From: Ornithodoros turicata
Lineage: Eukaryota > Arthropoda > Arachnida > Ixodida > Argasidae
Direction of reading: 5' to 3'
Length of the DNA stretch: 64,000 nucleotides
NCBI RefSeq assembly: GCF_037126465.1
Contig: NC_088206.1
Coordinates: 32,800,790-32,864,789, forward strand
Within the stretch, counting starts at the first letter, position 1. Each line of letters opens with the position of its first letter. A model generated the notes under the pieces. It had not been told where the DNA came from. It did not search any database and saw nothing but the letters and a program-made list of their open reading frames with translations. The translations under genes were made by a program, and so were the position numbers. Of this stretch, positions 29,477 to 40,718 are shown in pieces.

Positions 29477-29580
29477 AAGGGACTCGCTGACGCCAGGAAT
29501 CGAACCTGGGTCTTCTGATTTCCGGTCAGATATGCTACCACTACGCCGCACCAGCACGCCGTTTCCCATCAGCCATTGAG
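29477..29580 (-). repeat. tRNA-derived SINE, copy 1
   Basis: On the minus strand GGTGTGGTGTAGTGGTAGCA forms an A-box-like part and GGTTCGATTCC a B box, followed by TGGCGTCAGCG. The tRNA-like fold has an anticodon arm TCTGA/TCAGA with loop CCGGAAA. Position 33 is C instead of T and the acceptor arm does not pair well, so this is a SINE head and not a functional tRNA gene. A near-identical copy lies at 29775-29857 on the plus strand. Confidence 0.7.
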
Positions 29581-29589
29581 TGCCTCAAG

Positions 29590-29613
29590 TACGGGGGGGG
29601 GGGGGGGGGGGGC
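29590..29613. repeat. Poly-G tract
   Basis: An uninterrupted run of about 20 G; its length may be unreliable in any assembly. Confidence 0.8.
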
Positions 29614-29699
29614 GGACAACCAGCCACGCTATTCCCATTCTCTCTTACATCTTTCTCACTCACTCTCTCATTCATACACGGCCAGGGCGATCCGTAAAC

Positions 29700-29774
29700 G
29701 ACGTAAACAATGAGATTTGGCCGAGGCAGACCACACTTAGGGACGACACAAACATGTAAGCCTCATACGCCCGG
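29700..29774. repeat. Inverted-repeat arm paired with 40917-40985
   Basis: AACAATGAGATTTGGCC to CATACGCCCGG is repeated in inverse orientation at 40917-40985. The SINE (29775) and then gypsy-2 were inserted between the arms, so before those events this was a small hairpin or MITE. Confidence 0.75.
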
Positions 29775-29857
29775 CTCATGGGAAACGGCGTGCTGGTGTG
29801 GTGTAGTGGTAGCATATCTGACCGGAAATCAGAAGACCCAGGCTCGATTCCTGGCGT
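29775..29857 (+). repeat. tRNA-derived SINE, copy 2 (split by gypsy-2)
   Basis: Same sequence as 29477-29580 (GTGTAGTGGTAGCA, GGCTCGATTCC). It is cut at GGCGT (29853-29857), the gypsy-2 target site, and resumes at 40872 with GGCGTCAGCGCC and a GTTGTTGCATTCG tail. Confidence 0.75.
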
Positions 29858-30169
29858 TGTTCTATATTAGCCACCGAAGACACGCCGATACTAAGCAAGT
29901 CCGAACAGCAAGCCTTTAAAGGGACAGTCGCATTCTCCGAGGTCAATTTCGAAACTAATGCGAATTCTAATTCCTTGCCGACCACTGAAATGGTCCCGAA
30001 AATACCATTTCGATCCGCGGCGTACTTTTCGCGCAATCCGATGAAAAGGAAACCGGAATCCTTGCGCCCTCGCTCTCTAAAAGTGGGAGCAAACGTCACC
30101 CGGATAAGGCCAATCAGCGCGCGCCCTGGGTAAATGCGAGCCGTGCGCCTGTTTGGCGATCGCGAAGCG

Positions 30170-32640
30170 ATGGCGAATGTAGCAAACATGGAGTCTGAAA
30201 ACGAGAGTGATGTTTATCTGTCTGGGGGAGATTCTGACGAACATGTAAGCAGTAGCGGCGACGAGTTAAAGGGGCCGTAAACAGGTACAAAAGGTGCACA
30301 TTTCTTTGTGTTATATTATTAGAACTTAGTCAGTGAAAACTCCTTGCAATTACTAACGCTCAAAAACAAAAGGCGCTTGCATACGGATGAAATATTCACT
30401 GCACTCTTTCGCATTTTAGCTCCGCCCCGCGCTCTAACTTTACGTCATTTTGACGTAGCGCTTTCCCCACCAATTGCGATTGAGTGTTCCACGTATGATT
30501 TTATTTCAAATGCGGAATTGGACTAGATGAACGTGAATCCTCTTCTATTCAAAATCTACACAGTTACAGCCTCAAACTGAGAAAGAAATGCGTTTAAGTT
30601 AGGTATCATACGCGCACTACGTTTTCTGGGCAGTAGCACGCAGCACACCAGCTGCGCGAATGAATATCCGGGACTAGAGTTCCGGAATCTTAGGTAGGTG
30701 CGCGATGGAACATCTTCGTCATCTTCGAATGGTTCCGACAACTGGGCTGCCTTTGATTTGATCCACGCGGCATCGCGTCACCAGCTCGCGTGGTACAGTG
30801 GATAGCGTGCTGGCCATGTCACGTCGTGACTGGGAGGAACCCGGGTTCGAATCGCGTCATGTGATAGCAGCCCAGCTGTTGAGGTTTGCGCCAGCCGGAG
30901 ATGCTGAAGATGTCATGAGGTTGAATTTCGGAACCACGGAGCGCAAAACGTCGTTTCACACAAACAAACTGAGCGCTCCGACTCACAGCTGATAACGAAG
31001 TATGTTTATTGGCTGGTAATTTGAAACGTCATGTGTGCAGCTGGGCCGCCCGATTGGACGGCAAAACGCTACGTAGCCATGTGACGTAGCCAGGAGGAGG
31101 AGGACGTATGCGTTGTGGAGAGAGGCTCGCTGGTTACTCATCTTTGAAAGCAGTTATACGGGTTAATGAGCTGGCACGAGCCGAACGAAATGTATATTTG
31201 GGTATTATGAGCTGCGTTCTTTCATGGGGTATCATTATTTCAGAAATGTTTGGTGGCCTGTTTACGGCCCCTTTAATGCTGGATGATGACCCATAGTCTA
31301 CGGACCCAATGCCTCTGGAACCCGAGAACCATGCACGCGATGTGGCTGCGGCTAACCCACGGGATGACATTTTCAGGTGATGTATCTCTTTGCATGGTTG
31401 CCGTCGGATGTGCGAAATAGTTTAGAATGTTGAAACTGTTGTCGGCAGGTGTCTGTGTGGAGTCTGCGACCCACAGGAGCCCGACGAGCGCCTGTGTTGC
31501 CATTCTGTTGCCAGGGTGGTACAAATGTGCAACAGTGCCGCCGTGCAGTGCATAACACAACACCCATTACTCAGGGACATCTGCCTCCGTAGGGAGCTTC
31601 TAGTGGTGTACGCGCCTCAATTCTGCCGCTACGATCAACATTTTAGGCGACTCAATCCCCAGGACCACAGGTAAGCCTGCTGCAGTGCTCCTCCGTTTGC
31701 TGTGATTACGACCGTAATGATTTTTTTCGGTTTAAATGACCTCCCATCAAGATTCGGAAGGGTAAACTCGGGTGCTAGTCGGGTGTTGTTGGTTACGCAA
31801 ATTGTCGAACCTAAAGTGGACAGGGGTTGTATACAAAAGGGCGGCTATTCTCAGCAGCTTTTTGGCCTACACAAGTTTGTCCCCCATAAATCATAAGCGT
31901 GGCCGACAGCCGTGGAACGACCCAGAATCCTGGTCCAACAATTCCATTAGGAAAAGTGAAGCAACATAGTCGCCTCAGCTAGTCTCGACATGCTCTCAAT
32001 TATGCCAGCTAGCCATGGCCTGATTGGCAACACAAAACCCTGATTGACAGATATCCAGTGGGAATTCTGAAGGATAGTCTTACAAGTCTGAAAACAGAAG
32101 CATTTGAGGTGCCAATAAAGGGGGGGGGGGAGCATGTTACTGAAGAATGTAAGAGTAATATATTTTGGGAGAAATTTGATTTTGCCGGAATTGGAGGGAA
32201 GCTGGTTTGGGAGGGAGTTAGCTGTTGGAATCGGGTTCATCCTGAAAGAGGCGGACCATTTTTCTGCTGTACTATGTTGCACACCTGCCAACCTTCCACA
32301 TTCAAAATGCGGGAGACCCCGGAACTAAGAAAGGAATGCACACAGGCTTTGAACTCCAAGGTTGGGATAGTGTCTGCTCTTCTGTTCTGGCCATTGTCTT
32401 CCCAACACTGTGGGGGATTTGGCAGGTATGCAAATGCCCACAAGATATAATGCTAAACAAAAAGAATTGTCATGTGGATTTGTCTTTTCCAGCTGCCTGA
32501 GGTTCACGGCATACTCGTCATTCACGAGATGGGTCTGGGGATACCTTGGTCCAAGGAACAGACGACAGGTTCCTGGATGCGTTGTCCGAGCCATCAGGAG
32601 GGAGTTCCCATTTACGTCCTATCAAGGCTATCAGCGTTAG
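30170..32640 (+). pseudogene. P2X7-C-terminal-like domain gene, three exons
   Basis: Exon 1 starts at ATG 30170 (MANVANMESENESDVYLSGG), is acidic, and ends 31376 after DPMPLEPENHARD and DDIF. Exon 2 is 31449-31670 with CLCGVC, ERLCCHSV and CITQHPLLRDICLRRELL. Exon 3 is 32493-32640 with LRFTAYSSFTRWVWGYLG, RRQVPGCVVRAIRREFP and a TAG at 32638. GT donors and AG acceptors fit and the phases join (AG with G; AG with C). The Cys motifs and the final block are the zinc-binding P2X7-C-terminal-like fold, which many invertebrate transposon-linked proteins carry. Exon 1 is interrupted by a TTAA MITE at 30270-31272 and has an in-frame TAG at 31294 (probably once TAT). Otherwise it is well preserved. 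Its role in transposition is unknown. Confidence 0.75.
30270..31272. mobile_element. TTAA MITE with an internal tRNA-like stretch
   Basis: TTAA lies at 30266-30269 and 31273-31276; inverted ends AGGGGCCGTAAACAGG. It splits exon 1 of the P2X7C-like gene between the GDE and LML codons. Inside, 30785-30855 has tRNA-like A- and B-box words (GTGGTACAGTGGATAGC, GGTTCGAATC), probably an older SINE. No transposase is encoded. Confidence 0.85.
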
Positions 32641-32721
32641 GACCATCGAAGCAAGGGTGCCTTGACAAGAGAGACAAGCTGGTGCATACTGATGGCTGGA
32701 ACTGGAGACATGTAGTGGCAA

Positions 32722-32951
32722 GACAAAAATTTTGCTGACATAGGCACACTTTGTGTAAATGAGCCCTTGGTCATCCCCCTTGCCTCCCATCAGAGGTTTT
32801 GGAGGATACTATAGGTGTGTGGTGTACAGATAGGTTTATCCGTACACCAGACACCAATAGTATCCTCCTAAACCTCTGATGGGAGGCAAGGGGGATGACC
32901 AAGGGCTCATTTACACCAAGTGTGCCTATGTCAGCAAAATTTTCGTCTTGC
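32722..32951. repeat. Large hairpin 1 inside TTAA element copy 2
   Basis: Inverted arms of about 90 bp run from GCAAGACAAAAATTTTGCTG through GCCCTTGGTCATCCCCC to GGAGGATACTAT and back, around a loop of about 45 bp. Only scattered mismatches separate the arms. It lies just after the P2X7C-like gene stop. Confidence 0.9.
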
Positions 32952-33235
32952 AGCAATTTTCGTCTTTTCGTCATTGCAGTGTGAGGGATGTTTTGTCTTG
33001 TCACTCTGTATCTCCAGTTGCAGTCAACAGACTGTCTACCCATCTGTACAGCAAAAACTACTACATGTGGCAGTATTAGCTCTGGCATCAAATCCAGACT
33101 GTACTGCACTAAGTTAGTGCCGAGGTGGGAATATTTTGAATTCTGTGCAGATTTTCAATGCGGTGTAGTGACGGGAATAAAGAATGACCCTATAATTGTA
33201 TCGATTTATTGTACAGTGGAGTATGACGGAGTGGG

Positions 33236-33309
33236 AATAATGAAATAGCATAGGTTTATTTGCCTCCCATTATGTATGGGAGGCAAATAAACCTAAGCTA
33301 TTTCATTAT
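33236..33309. repeat. Large hairpin 2 inside TTAA element copy 2
   Basis: Arms of about 36 bp (ATAATGAAATAGC, AGGTTTATTTGCCTCCCAT) meet with almost no loop. It shares the word GGGAGGCAA with hairpin 1, 300 bp away. It lies between the two convergent genes. Confidence 0.9.
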
Positions 33310-34123
33310 GTTGTGCTGTGGTTAATGTGGTGTGAAGTCTGGGCGGCTACAGGTACGCTGCCACAGGGATGTTAGGAGGCTTCATGTTGGCAGATCCATA
33401 TCTGGTGTACTAATACGCTTTGCAAATCTGTGTCCATTGTTTTCCTTTTCCTGGAATCAGGGGATGACAACCCCCTTGTGAGATGCGTCGTGAAGTGGGA
33501 AGTGGGTCCCCAGCACTTGCTTCAGCCATGACCTCCACATCTGAAATATGGCCTTGAGTGTTAACACTCAAAAGAATATGTTGAGGGCCTAGCAGGTACA
33601 ATAACAAATATAAAAATGACTATGCAAATAAATATTCCCCTTTGCGGTCCCTATTTCACTGGCACAGTTATTTTCCTGTCGACATTACGTTATAAACGCT
33701 GGCAGCCGCATCACACAAGATTCCTTTCACAAAACTCTACAATTTTCAGAGCTCGTACATATCCATTATTTTGTGGGACGTGCAAAAAGAATTGCAATAT
33801 TTTCGTGGCTTGACAAAACATACCAAATCGAGTTGATTCCGTTGACTTGCTTGCTGCCGCCTGAAATAGAGCCAGAAATTAGCAACAAGGCTGCAGTAGA
33901 ATACTGATGCAAGTGTCTCGGACGTAGCCAAACACAGATTGCGATGCTTTCACATCCCTGAATGCTGCCATCAGGCTTACACTATGAACTGTAGAAACAT
34001 CCACTAGCTGCAATAAGATTAGAATAATGCTGTTATGTGGGAGTGTTACGTTACTCCTGCATAATACTGGCGACAATTAGCACAGCAACAACACACCAAT
34101 CTTTTTTCTCTAGAGTACGCGTA

Positions 34124-34621
34124 CTATTGCGTCAGAATGCTGCAATCATTGTAATAATTTGTGTACATTAGTAGCCGGTGTGACTGTGACGTTACAATCG
34201 GCGGCGAGGCCAGGTGTTCGCGATGATGTTTACTGTAACAACTGATATTTTTCATCGCAGCGTATAGCTGTGACCACGCAAAATTGTCACTTACCTCCGT
34301 TACTGGTTCCTGCCCTTGTTCCTGATCGAATGTGGTAGGGGTGGTAGGCACGGCGTCAATCTTCAGCCGCTTCTGTTTCTGCCGTAGCCCAAGCCGAACT
34401 TGCAATACATCTTCATCAAAATAGGCGTCGTCGGCGAAATGACAGGAACAGACGCGTGAAACATTCAATCCTTTGGCCACACCACAGTAGTGGCTGGCGA
34501 TCGCTGCCTCCCACTTTCGTTTCGTTTCGCCATTGCGAGGTCGGTGAAATGTAAGCTCGGGATTCGCGTTATAAGTCTTTCTGCACCCGAGCACGTAGCA
34601 CCGGTTTCCTGGCTGTGACAT
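34124..34621 (-). pseudogene. THAP-domain protein, exon 1
   Basis: From ATG 34621 the frame encodes a well-formed THAP zinc finger of about 95 residues: CYVLGC (C-x4-C), LTFHRPR, the conserved Trp in KWEAAIASH, VCSCHF (C-x2-H) and DAVPT. THAP domains bind DNA sequence-specifically and in Kolobok and P-type transposons recognise the element ends. A GTAAGT donor at 34289-34294 suggests exon 1 ends at 34295, after EPVTEV; the open frame beyond is likely intronic. Downstream exons were not recognised, so it is unclear whether a transposase domain was ever attached. All C2CH ligands are present. Confidence 0.8.
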
Positions 34622-34624
34622 CGC

Positions 34625-35552
34625 ACGTCAACGGCGTGAAATCCTAGGCCACACGCTGTGGTTCAAAGTACTTCAAAGCAAACGCGACAAGACAACAAGA
34701 AAAAGGGGCAGCCGCACGCTCAGACACACACAGAATCTGCGGCGGGAAGGAGCGCCTCCTGATGGTTGGTTTATCCGGGTAACGTCATCCAGTGTCGGCG
34801 CCACAGGGGTGACACAAACCCGCCATTGTTGTAACTACCCTCAAGCGGGTGCTTTTGGCAAAACTGCCATCTTATCCTGGTCGCACGTCATAGAAAACGT
34901 CATTTTCAGGTCATGTGACTTTGTTTACATGTAGTTTTGCCGCTTACCGACATATTTTCGCCGTCATAACACAAAGAGATTACCGTATTTTGCTAGCGTA
35001 AACTATGCGGTGCTTCTTCCGCAACATGGTAGCCCATTTCTCCTTAATTTAAGTACATGGCATCGGCTCGGTAAGTCTTAACGCGCAGTCGTCATCACAT
35101 CTTTGGAAGTCAACAATAGGAGGCTTTGTGTGCAAAACTGCGCGTTTTACTGCAAGATTATCGGATAAAAATAATTACCGTGATCGAAAAACATCCAAAA
35201 CGTCGTCCAGAAACAACCACATTGTTTACAAAAGGTTTGGCCGCCGATCACAGGCGCCGCCATCTTTAAGGTCACGTGCGCCTTGACGTTTGCTGTGACG
35301 TGCGACCAGGACCTGTCCAGGATCCATTGCGTTCGCCCAGCACGCTTTCGTCTACGGAGGAATACATTGGATGCCACCCCTGTGGTCGGCGCCTTGCGGG
35401 GATTGCCATGCGCGCCGGAAACGCGAACATTTAAAAATCGTTTGAGTCAACAAAGTGGATTTGTGCGGAGAAAATTTGCCGGCATACATTATGAACGACA
35501 GGGAACATGACCATAATAGTTCCGGAACACGCTTCCGGATGCGACTATCCCT
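34625..35552. other. Right end of TTAA element copy 2, probable THAP gene upstream region
   Basis: This runs between the THAP ATG and the element end and contains no gene. A GTCACGTGCGCC word and repeated GACGT/ACGTC motifs near 34880 and 35285 could be promoter elements. Function cannot be shown. Confidence 0.35.
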
Positions 35553-35652
35553 TTAATGTCCCAAGCAACCAAAAACAGTCCTACAAGCTGGGCACGTGCC
35601 TCGTGCCTGTAACATTCTCGTCGTCTTTATCGTTATATGGCAATACATAACA

Positions 35653-35698
35653 CTCTTTCATCCTTAAACAAAACGAAGTCTGTTACATGTTTGTTCAC
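35653..35698. other. Gypsy-2 sequence between 3' LTR and pol stop
   Basis: Contains the region before the 3' LTR on the minus strand. A purine tract GGATGAAAGAG directly adjoins the LTR start and is a candidate polypurine tract, weaker than that of gypsy-1. Confidence 0.5.
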
Positions 35699-38625
35699 TT
35701 AATTCTTTGTTGTATAATCGTCCGGGCGGTATCTGTCGGGAGCCGTGCGAACACCTGTGCTTCTCCGCAGCATTGGTGTTGACGACTGACAGCCGGAGAA
35801 GCTGGACGCCTCTTCTTCAGCGAAGCTGGAGTCAGGCGTTTTCTTATCCCTGTCCATCATGTCTCCGCTGCTAGTTGCTGATCCCGGCTGCTGGATGGGG
35901 CTTGGTGAGCTGCCGTGCTGAAACTGCCCTGGCTCCCGTGACGTCGATTCCGCCGTGTCGACATTTTCCCACGTTTGGGGTTCGTTACTCGGACGGGTAG
36001 ACGCAGCACCTGCGACGTCCTGATTTGGAGCACGAAACGTGCTTGGTGCCATGGCCCGTCGCTTCCGCAGGTGATCAGCATGTGTGAATCTCACGTGACA
36101 TCCTACCCTGACGAGGTATGTTGCGGTGCTAACTACTTGTTCGATGATCCCTTCCTGCCATGATTCTGCTTCGCCTCTCGTTGTCTTCACGAACACCTTG
36201 TCGTTGACGCTGAACAGGTCTGCCGGTCCTCTTTCGCAGTTACGACGGTCAGTATTCCTTTTCTGACGGTCTGCCATGTCACTTGCGAAGTTCGGCTTCA
36301 CGAGAGACAACCTAATGCGGGGCAACCGCTTCAGGAAAAGCTCCGCTGGAGCCTTTGCCGTTACCGAATTTGGCGTGTTTCGGTAGGACATCAGAAAGTT
36401 GTTGATGCGCTCTTGTACTGTACGCTTCGCTCCCATTATCCTGTCTTCCAGAACCTCCTTGAAGAGCGCAGTCTTGGTGGTCCTTACCAGTCTCTCTGCA
36501 GCTCCGTTGGAAGCAGCGTGGTATGGAGGTGTTCGAGTATGTCTGATTCCTCGCTGTCGCAGGAACTCTTGAAATTCCTCAGAGGCGAACTGTGGCCCGT
36601 TGTCTGTTACCAATTCTTCAGGGTAACCATAGGATGCAAAAAGGGCGTCCAACCTCTTCAGTGTGCTTGTAGTAGTCGTTGTATTCATACAGAAAACCTC
36701 AACCCATTTCGAGTAGGCGTCGACCAGCACCAGCAAATTTACGCCGTCCTTGAGAGCATAGTCCACATGTACACGTTGCCAAACTCTTGTCGGGTATGAC
36801 CAGGGCCGCAAAGGACCAACAGTCTGTGCCGGAAGAACACTTTGACAGATTTTGCAGCTCCGTACTGTGCTCTCTAGATCTTTGTCTAGACCAGGCCACC
36901 AAACATATGACCTCGCTAACATCTTCATCCGCGTCATGCCTGGATGAGCTTCGTGTAATAGCGACAGCACGGCAGGCTGCAAGCTCCTCGGGATAATGAC
37001 CCTGTAGCCCCATGTCGAACAGTCCTGTTCCACTGATAGCTGATCTCTGCGCACAAAGAATGCCTGCATTTCTTGGGGGTACCTGCTTGGCCAACCGGTT
37101 AGTGCATACTGGACGACCCCACTGAGAAGCGGGTCTCGCTTAGTTTCCTTTGCAACTTGCGCTGCAGTCAGGGGTGTTGCATCGAACACAGCTAAACAAT
37201 CTGGTTCGTCCCTTCTCTCTTGTACGGATAGCGGCAGGCGCGATAACGCATCTGCTACTTCCATGTTCCGACCATTCCTATACTTGAGGTGATATTGATA
37301 CGCGGCCAGTGTCATTGCCCATCTCTGAATTCTGGCGGCAGCTAAGGATGGCACAGGTCTATCGTGTCCCAGTAAACCGAGAAGGGGTTGATGGTCGGTG
37401 TAGATGCTGAAACGTCGTCCATACAGGTATCGGTGGAAACGTCGCAAGCCGAAGATGAGTGCCAGCGCCTCCTTCTCGCCCTGTGCATAATTGCGTTCGC
37501 TGCTTGAGAGTGTGCGGGACGCGAACGCGATTGGTCGTTCACTTCCGTCTGGCATTTCATGGAAGATGACGGCCCCTAGACCATAAGCAGATGAGCCACA
37601 GCTTAGTCCAATTGGCTTATTCACATCATAAAACGTGAGCACTTCGCTGCTGAGAATCATCTCTTTGGTCTTTGCGAAAGCGTTCTTGCACCCTTTTGTC
37701 CAGTGCCACTGTTTGTCTTTCTTCAGCAATTCGTAAAGAGGCGCTGCCACCGTTGCCAAATTCTTCAAAAACTTGGCGTAGAAGTTGAGGAGTCCTAGGT
37801 AGGCTGTAATGTTGGTTGGCTCTGGTGCGTCCCTGATAGCCTTCACTTTTTCTGCTATCGGATAGATTCCTTCAGCTGAAACCCTGTGGCCAAGATAAAC
37901 GACTGAGTCACGGAAGAACTGACATTCTTCTGCTTTTAGAGTGATGTTGTAGTCATTTAATCGTTGCAGAACTTGTGTGACCGTTTTGTATCCTCTATTA
38001 TCCTCTGTTGTCAGTCCTCTATGTTCCTGCCTGTGACGATAATGTCGTCTATATAACATCCTACATTTGGGATACCTTCCAGGACCTGGTCCATCATTGC
38101 CTGGAAAATAGCTGGCGCACTCGCAATTCCAAAAGGAAGTCTTTGGTACTCAAACAGTCCTAGATGAGTGTTGACCGTGAGTAAAGGTTTGGCATCGTTG
38201 CAGAGCGGTACTTGCAAATAGGCTGAAGACAAGTCTAACACGCTAAAGACCCTGCCTCCCGCAAGCATGGAATAGAGATCCTCTGGAAGAGGCAGCGGAT
38301 AGCAGTCAGTCTTGAGAACTTGATTTACCGTGACCTTATAGTCTCCGCAGATTCTGAGCCCGCCTCCACGCTTGGGAACCACTACGATAGGAGTTGCCCA
38401 GTCACTCTTCATCACTCGTCTTACGATGCCGTTGTTCTCCAATCTGCGCAGTTCTTCTGCAACAGCGTCCTTGATCGCGAAGGGAATGGGCCTTGCCTTG
38501 TAGTACATGGGCAAACTGTCTGCTTTTATGGCAACTTTGGCCTCGAAGTTTCTTATTACCCTAGGCGTGCTGCTGAAAATTTCAGGAAACTTGTCTTGTA
38601 GTAACTTCACTCTGCTGTCATCCAT
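35699..38625 (-). pseudogene. Gypsy-2 Pol: RT, RNase H and integrase, frameshifted
   Basis: From 38625 the frame gives MYYKARPIPFAIKD, CGDYKVTVNQ, VLDLSSAYLQV, LPFGIASAPAIF and YIDDIIVTGRN (RT catalytic DD). Near 38010-38050 a small duplication (two copies of AGAGGA-TA words) shifts the frame; RT continues as RGYKTVTQVLQRL. RNase H then has KPIGLSCGSSAYGLGAVIF, where an Asp would normally stand at the first catalytic position, so it may be inactive. Integrase has an HEAHPGMTRMK/CKIC zinc finger, VDYAL, TDNGPQF and the Glu in AAERLVR. The C-terminal tail is Ser/Pro-rich. A 3' LTR split by another element adds to its inactivity. Confidence 0.9.
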
Positions 38626-38644
38626 GACAGCGCAAACAGGTGGT

Positions 38645-38815
38645 GGTGGTGGTGGTGATAGGGCTTGCCGTTGTCGGCCTCACGTATGTGGGCAACGTCA
38701 CGACTCACGCCCTGGGGGAATGTGCGTCCTGGGCCGACTTCTGAGGGAACTGTGCCGACATATGTCTGAAAGCGTCTGAGGAAAACCCAGGAAAAACCCC
38801 AGACAGCACAGCACA
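38645..38815 (-). repeat. 5'-truncated SINE fragment in gypsy-2
   Basis: GTGCTGTCTGGGG, TCGGCACAGTTCCC and GTCGGCCCAGG match the body of the tRNA-headed SINE at 57548-57838. It ends in a (CCA)n tail and breaks the gypsy-2 frame between protease (ending LHLDW) and the RT part. No tRNA head remains. Confidence 0.75.
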
Positions 38816-38817
38816 GT

Positions 38818-39974
38818 TCTCCAGTCGAGGTGTAACTTTTCAAGCCAGTCACGGCCTAGTAGCGTCGGCAAAGCCTTGTCGTCGTCTTTTACCACGAAGA
38901 GCGAAAGTGCTGCGCTGTGACCCATATGTTCCACGTTGACAACTGCCTCCCCTTTTAGTTTTAGCGGATCACCGGTGTAGGTCCTTAGTGAGGCGTGCGT
39001 TGGCTCGCACTTGGTTCCTGCGAAATGCTCATTGTAGATTCTTTCGTGCATTAAGGTAACTGCTGCGCCTGCGTCCACGAGCATTGAAATTGGCGTTCCT
39101 TCAATGTTCAAAGAAACCTCGTAGCCATGCGGTTTCCCTGTTGCGTACATTACAACATGATAGATATGCGATTCCTCAGAATCCGCATCTGACGTTTCAA
39201 CGTAGTGTACCGAGCTCTTTTTCTTTTCCGGACACATGGCCTGCAAGTGCCCAGTCTTCGCACATGTTCGGCATTTCGTGTTCCGATACCAGCACCTCGC
39301 GGGGTCGTGCCCCTTACCGCAACGATAACAGAAGCTCCTTTTCTGTGACGCATTGTCTTTTTTTACTTCAGTTACATGCCTTTTCTCTTTGGCGTTTCCG
39401 CGCACCGCGTTTATTTCAGCTGATCTGGGCTCTGCGGTGTGCAATTCCTTCGTCTGTCGTGCAGCGAGTTCTTTTTCAAGCGCGATTTTGCATGCCCCCT
39501 CAAATGTTAGGCTTTCCGTTGCAAAGAGCAGCCTCTGTGTCTCCTGATCGCGTAGCCCTGCAACAAGGCGGTCCCTCAGGGCATCATTCAGGAATGCTTT
39601 GAATTCGCAGTAGCGTGCCAGATGCTTTAACTCAGTGACAAAATTTTTGACACTCTCTCCTTCTTGTTGGATCCGCCTATTGAATTTCCAACGCCCTGCG
39701 ATCACTGAGTATTCCGGACTGAAGTGGGCTTCGAGCAACTTCCGTATTTCATCGAAAGTTTTGTCGGTGGGGCTCTCCGGAACAAGAATTTTCTTGAGCT
39801 CCTCATAAGCGTGACCGCCCACTACATTCAGGAACAGCTTCAACTTCTTTGTTCCTGGAACCTCATTTATGTCAACAAAATTTTCGAACCGCTCGAAATA
39901 GATTTGATATCGTCCCCCTTCGGGTTGAACTCCGACATGCTTCCTAAACGTTGCAAAGCATGGGGCGTGGACAT
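38818..39974 (-). pseudogene. Gypsy-2 Gag and protease
   Basis: ATG at 39974 gives MSTPHALQRLGSMSEFNP. One frameshift in the AAGGGGGACG stretch near 39920 leads into YFERFENFVDINEVPGTKK and a capsid-like region (KNFVTELKHLARYCEF). Zinc knuckles CYRCGKGHDPARC and CRTCAKTGHLQAMC follow, then a retropepsin LVDAGAAVTLM, in which the usual D-T/S-G is D-A-G. The frame runs into the SINE insertion after LHLDW. Gag packages element RNA and protease processes the polyprotein. Compared with gypsy-1 it is clearly inactive. Confidence 0.85.
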
Positions 39975-40127
39975 GTTGAAGAAGCGTCTCACTTATCTGT
40001 TGCGCAGTTGTAGTCCGTTCAGTCCTTTTCCTGAGGCGGCTCGCAATGTTACTTCTTGGCGTGCTGTTGGGTCGGCCTCTATCTACATGATGATTGACGA
40101 TCCCATCCTGTGTCGCCAGTTGTTCTA

Positions 40128-40718
40128 CAGGGTGTTACCCTATAAAAGTCTACCCGCGCCGGCATGCCGTGCTCGCCAATTACTCAATGCAGGTGCTACG
40201 ATGTGTTGCCTACGTATAAAACTCATAAGGACATTCCATCATGGTAAATATCGAAGTGATTGAGCACCGTGACACAAAGTTATAGCGCAAAACGTGAGGT
40301 TCCCGTAGTCAAAACAGCCAAGATGGCGCCTTTCAGTATGCAGACGACATCCCTTTTGGGTGTCGTCTGCTGAGTACATCGGCATTTTCGTTCCTCACGT
40401 TGCTTTCTTCTGAGCAAAATGAAAACTGCAGTTCCATCCGGCTGGCAGGATATGCGACACGTCGCCGTCAAGTCGCCGACACGTCACGAGCAGCATGTCA
40501 GCTGCTCTTCTCAACGACGCCATCTTGATTGTTTTGACTACGGGAAGTGCACGTTTTGAGTTATAACTTCGTGTTGCGGCGCTGAATCACGTCGAAATTT
40601 ACCAAGATTAAATGTCCTTATGACCTTTATATAAAGACCGCACAATGTGCCATCTGCATTGAGTAATTGGCGAGTACGGCATGGCGGCACGGGTAGACTT
40701 TTATAGGGTAACACCCTG
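40128..40718. mobile_element. TA fold-back MITE in the gypsy-2 5' LTR
   Basis: 591 bp flanked by TA (40126-40127, 40719-40720). Inverted ends CAGGGTGTTACCCTATAAAA extend into arms of about 200 bp (to about 40330 and from about 40518), with further shared words such as TTCCCGTAGTCAAAACA. Removing it restores the 158-bp LTR exactly. Confidence 0.9.

Larger units (their letters stand above)
29920..35552. mobile_element. TTAA-target (Kolobok-like) DNA transposon, copy 2
   Basis: TTAA is duplicated at 29916-29919 and 35553-35556. The ends are AGGGACAGTCGCATTC on the left and AGGGATAGTCGCATCC on the right (inverted). Removing it rejoins the gypsy-2 LTR exactly, which proves the boundaries. It contains a plus-strand three-exon P2X7-C-terminal-like gene on the left and a minus-strand THAP gene on the right, the same convergent pair as in copy 1 (2062-6657) but mirrored. 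No DDE transposase was recognised. A TTAA MITE (30270-31272) and two large hairpins lie within it. Confidence 0.85.

Noticed and set aside
29484..29556. Functional tRNA gene
   Set aside because: Position 33 of the anticodon loop is C, the acceptor arm does not pair, and a near-identical copy with the same flanking body lies at 29775-29857; this is a SINE.
30785..30855. Functional tRNA gene
   Set aside because: A- and B-box words are present but a clover-leaf with paired acceptor arm could not be drawn; it lies inside a TTAA MITE.
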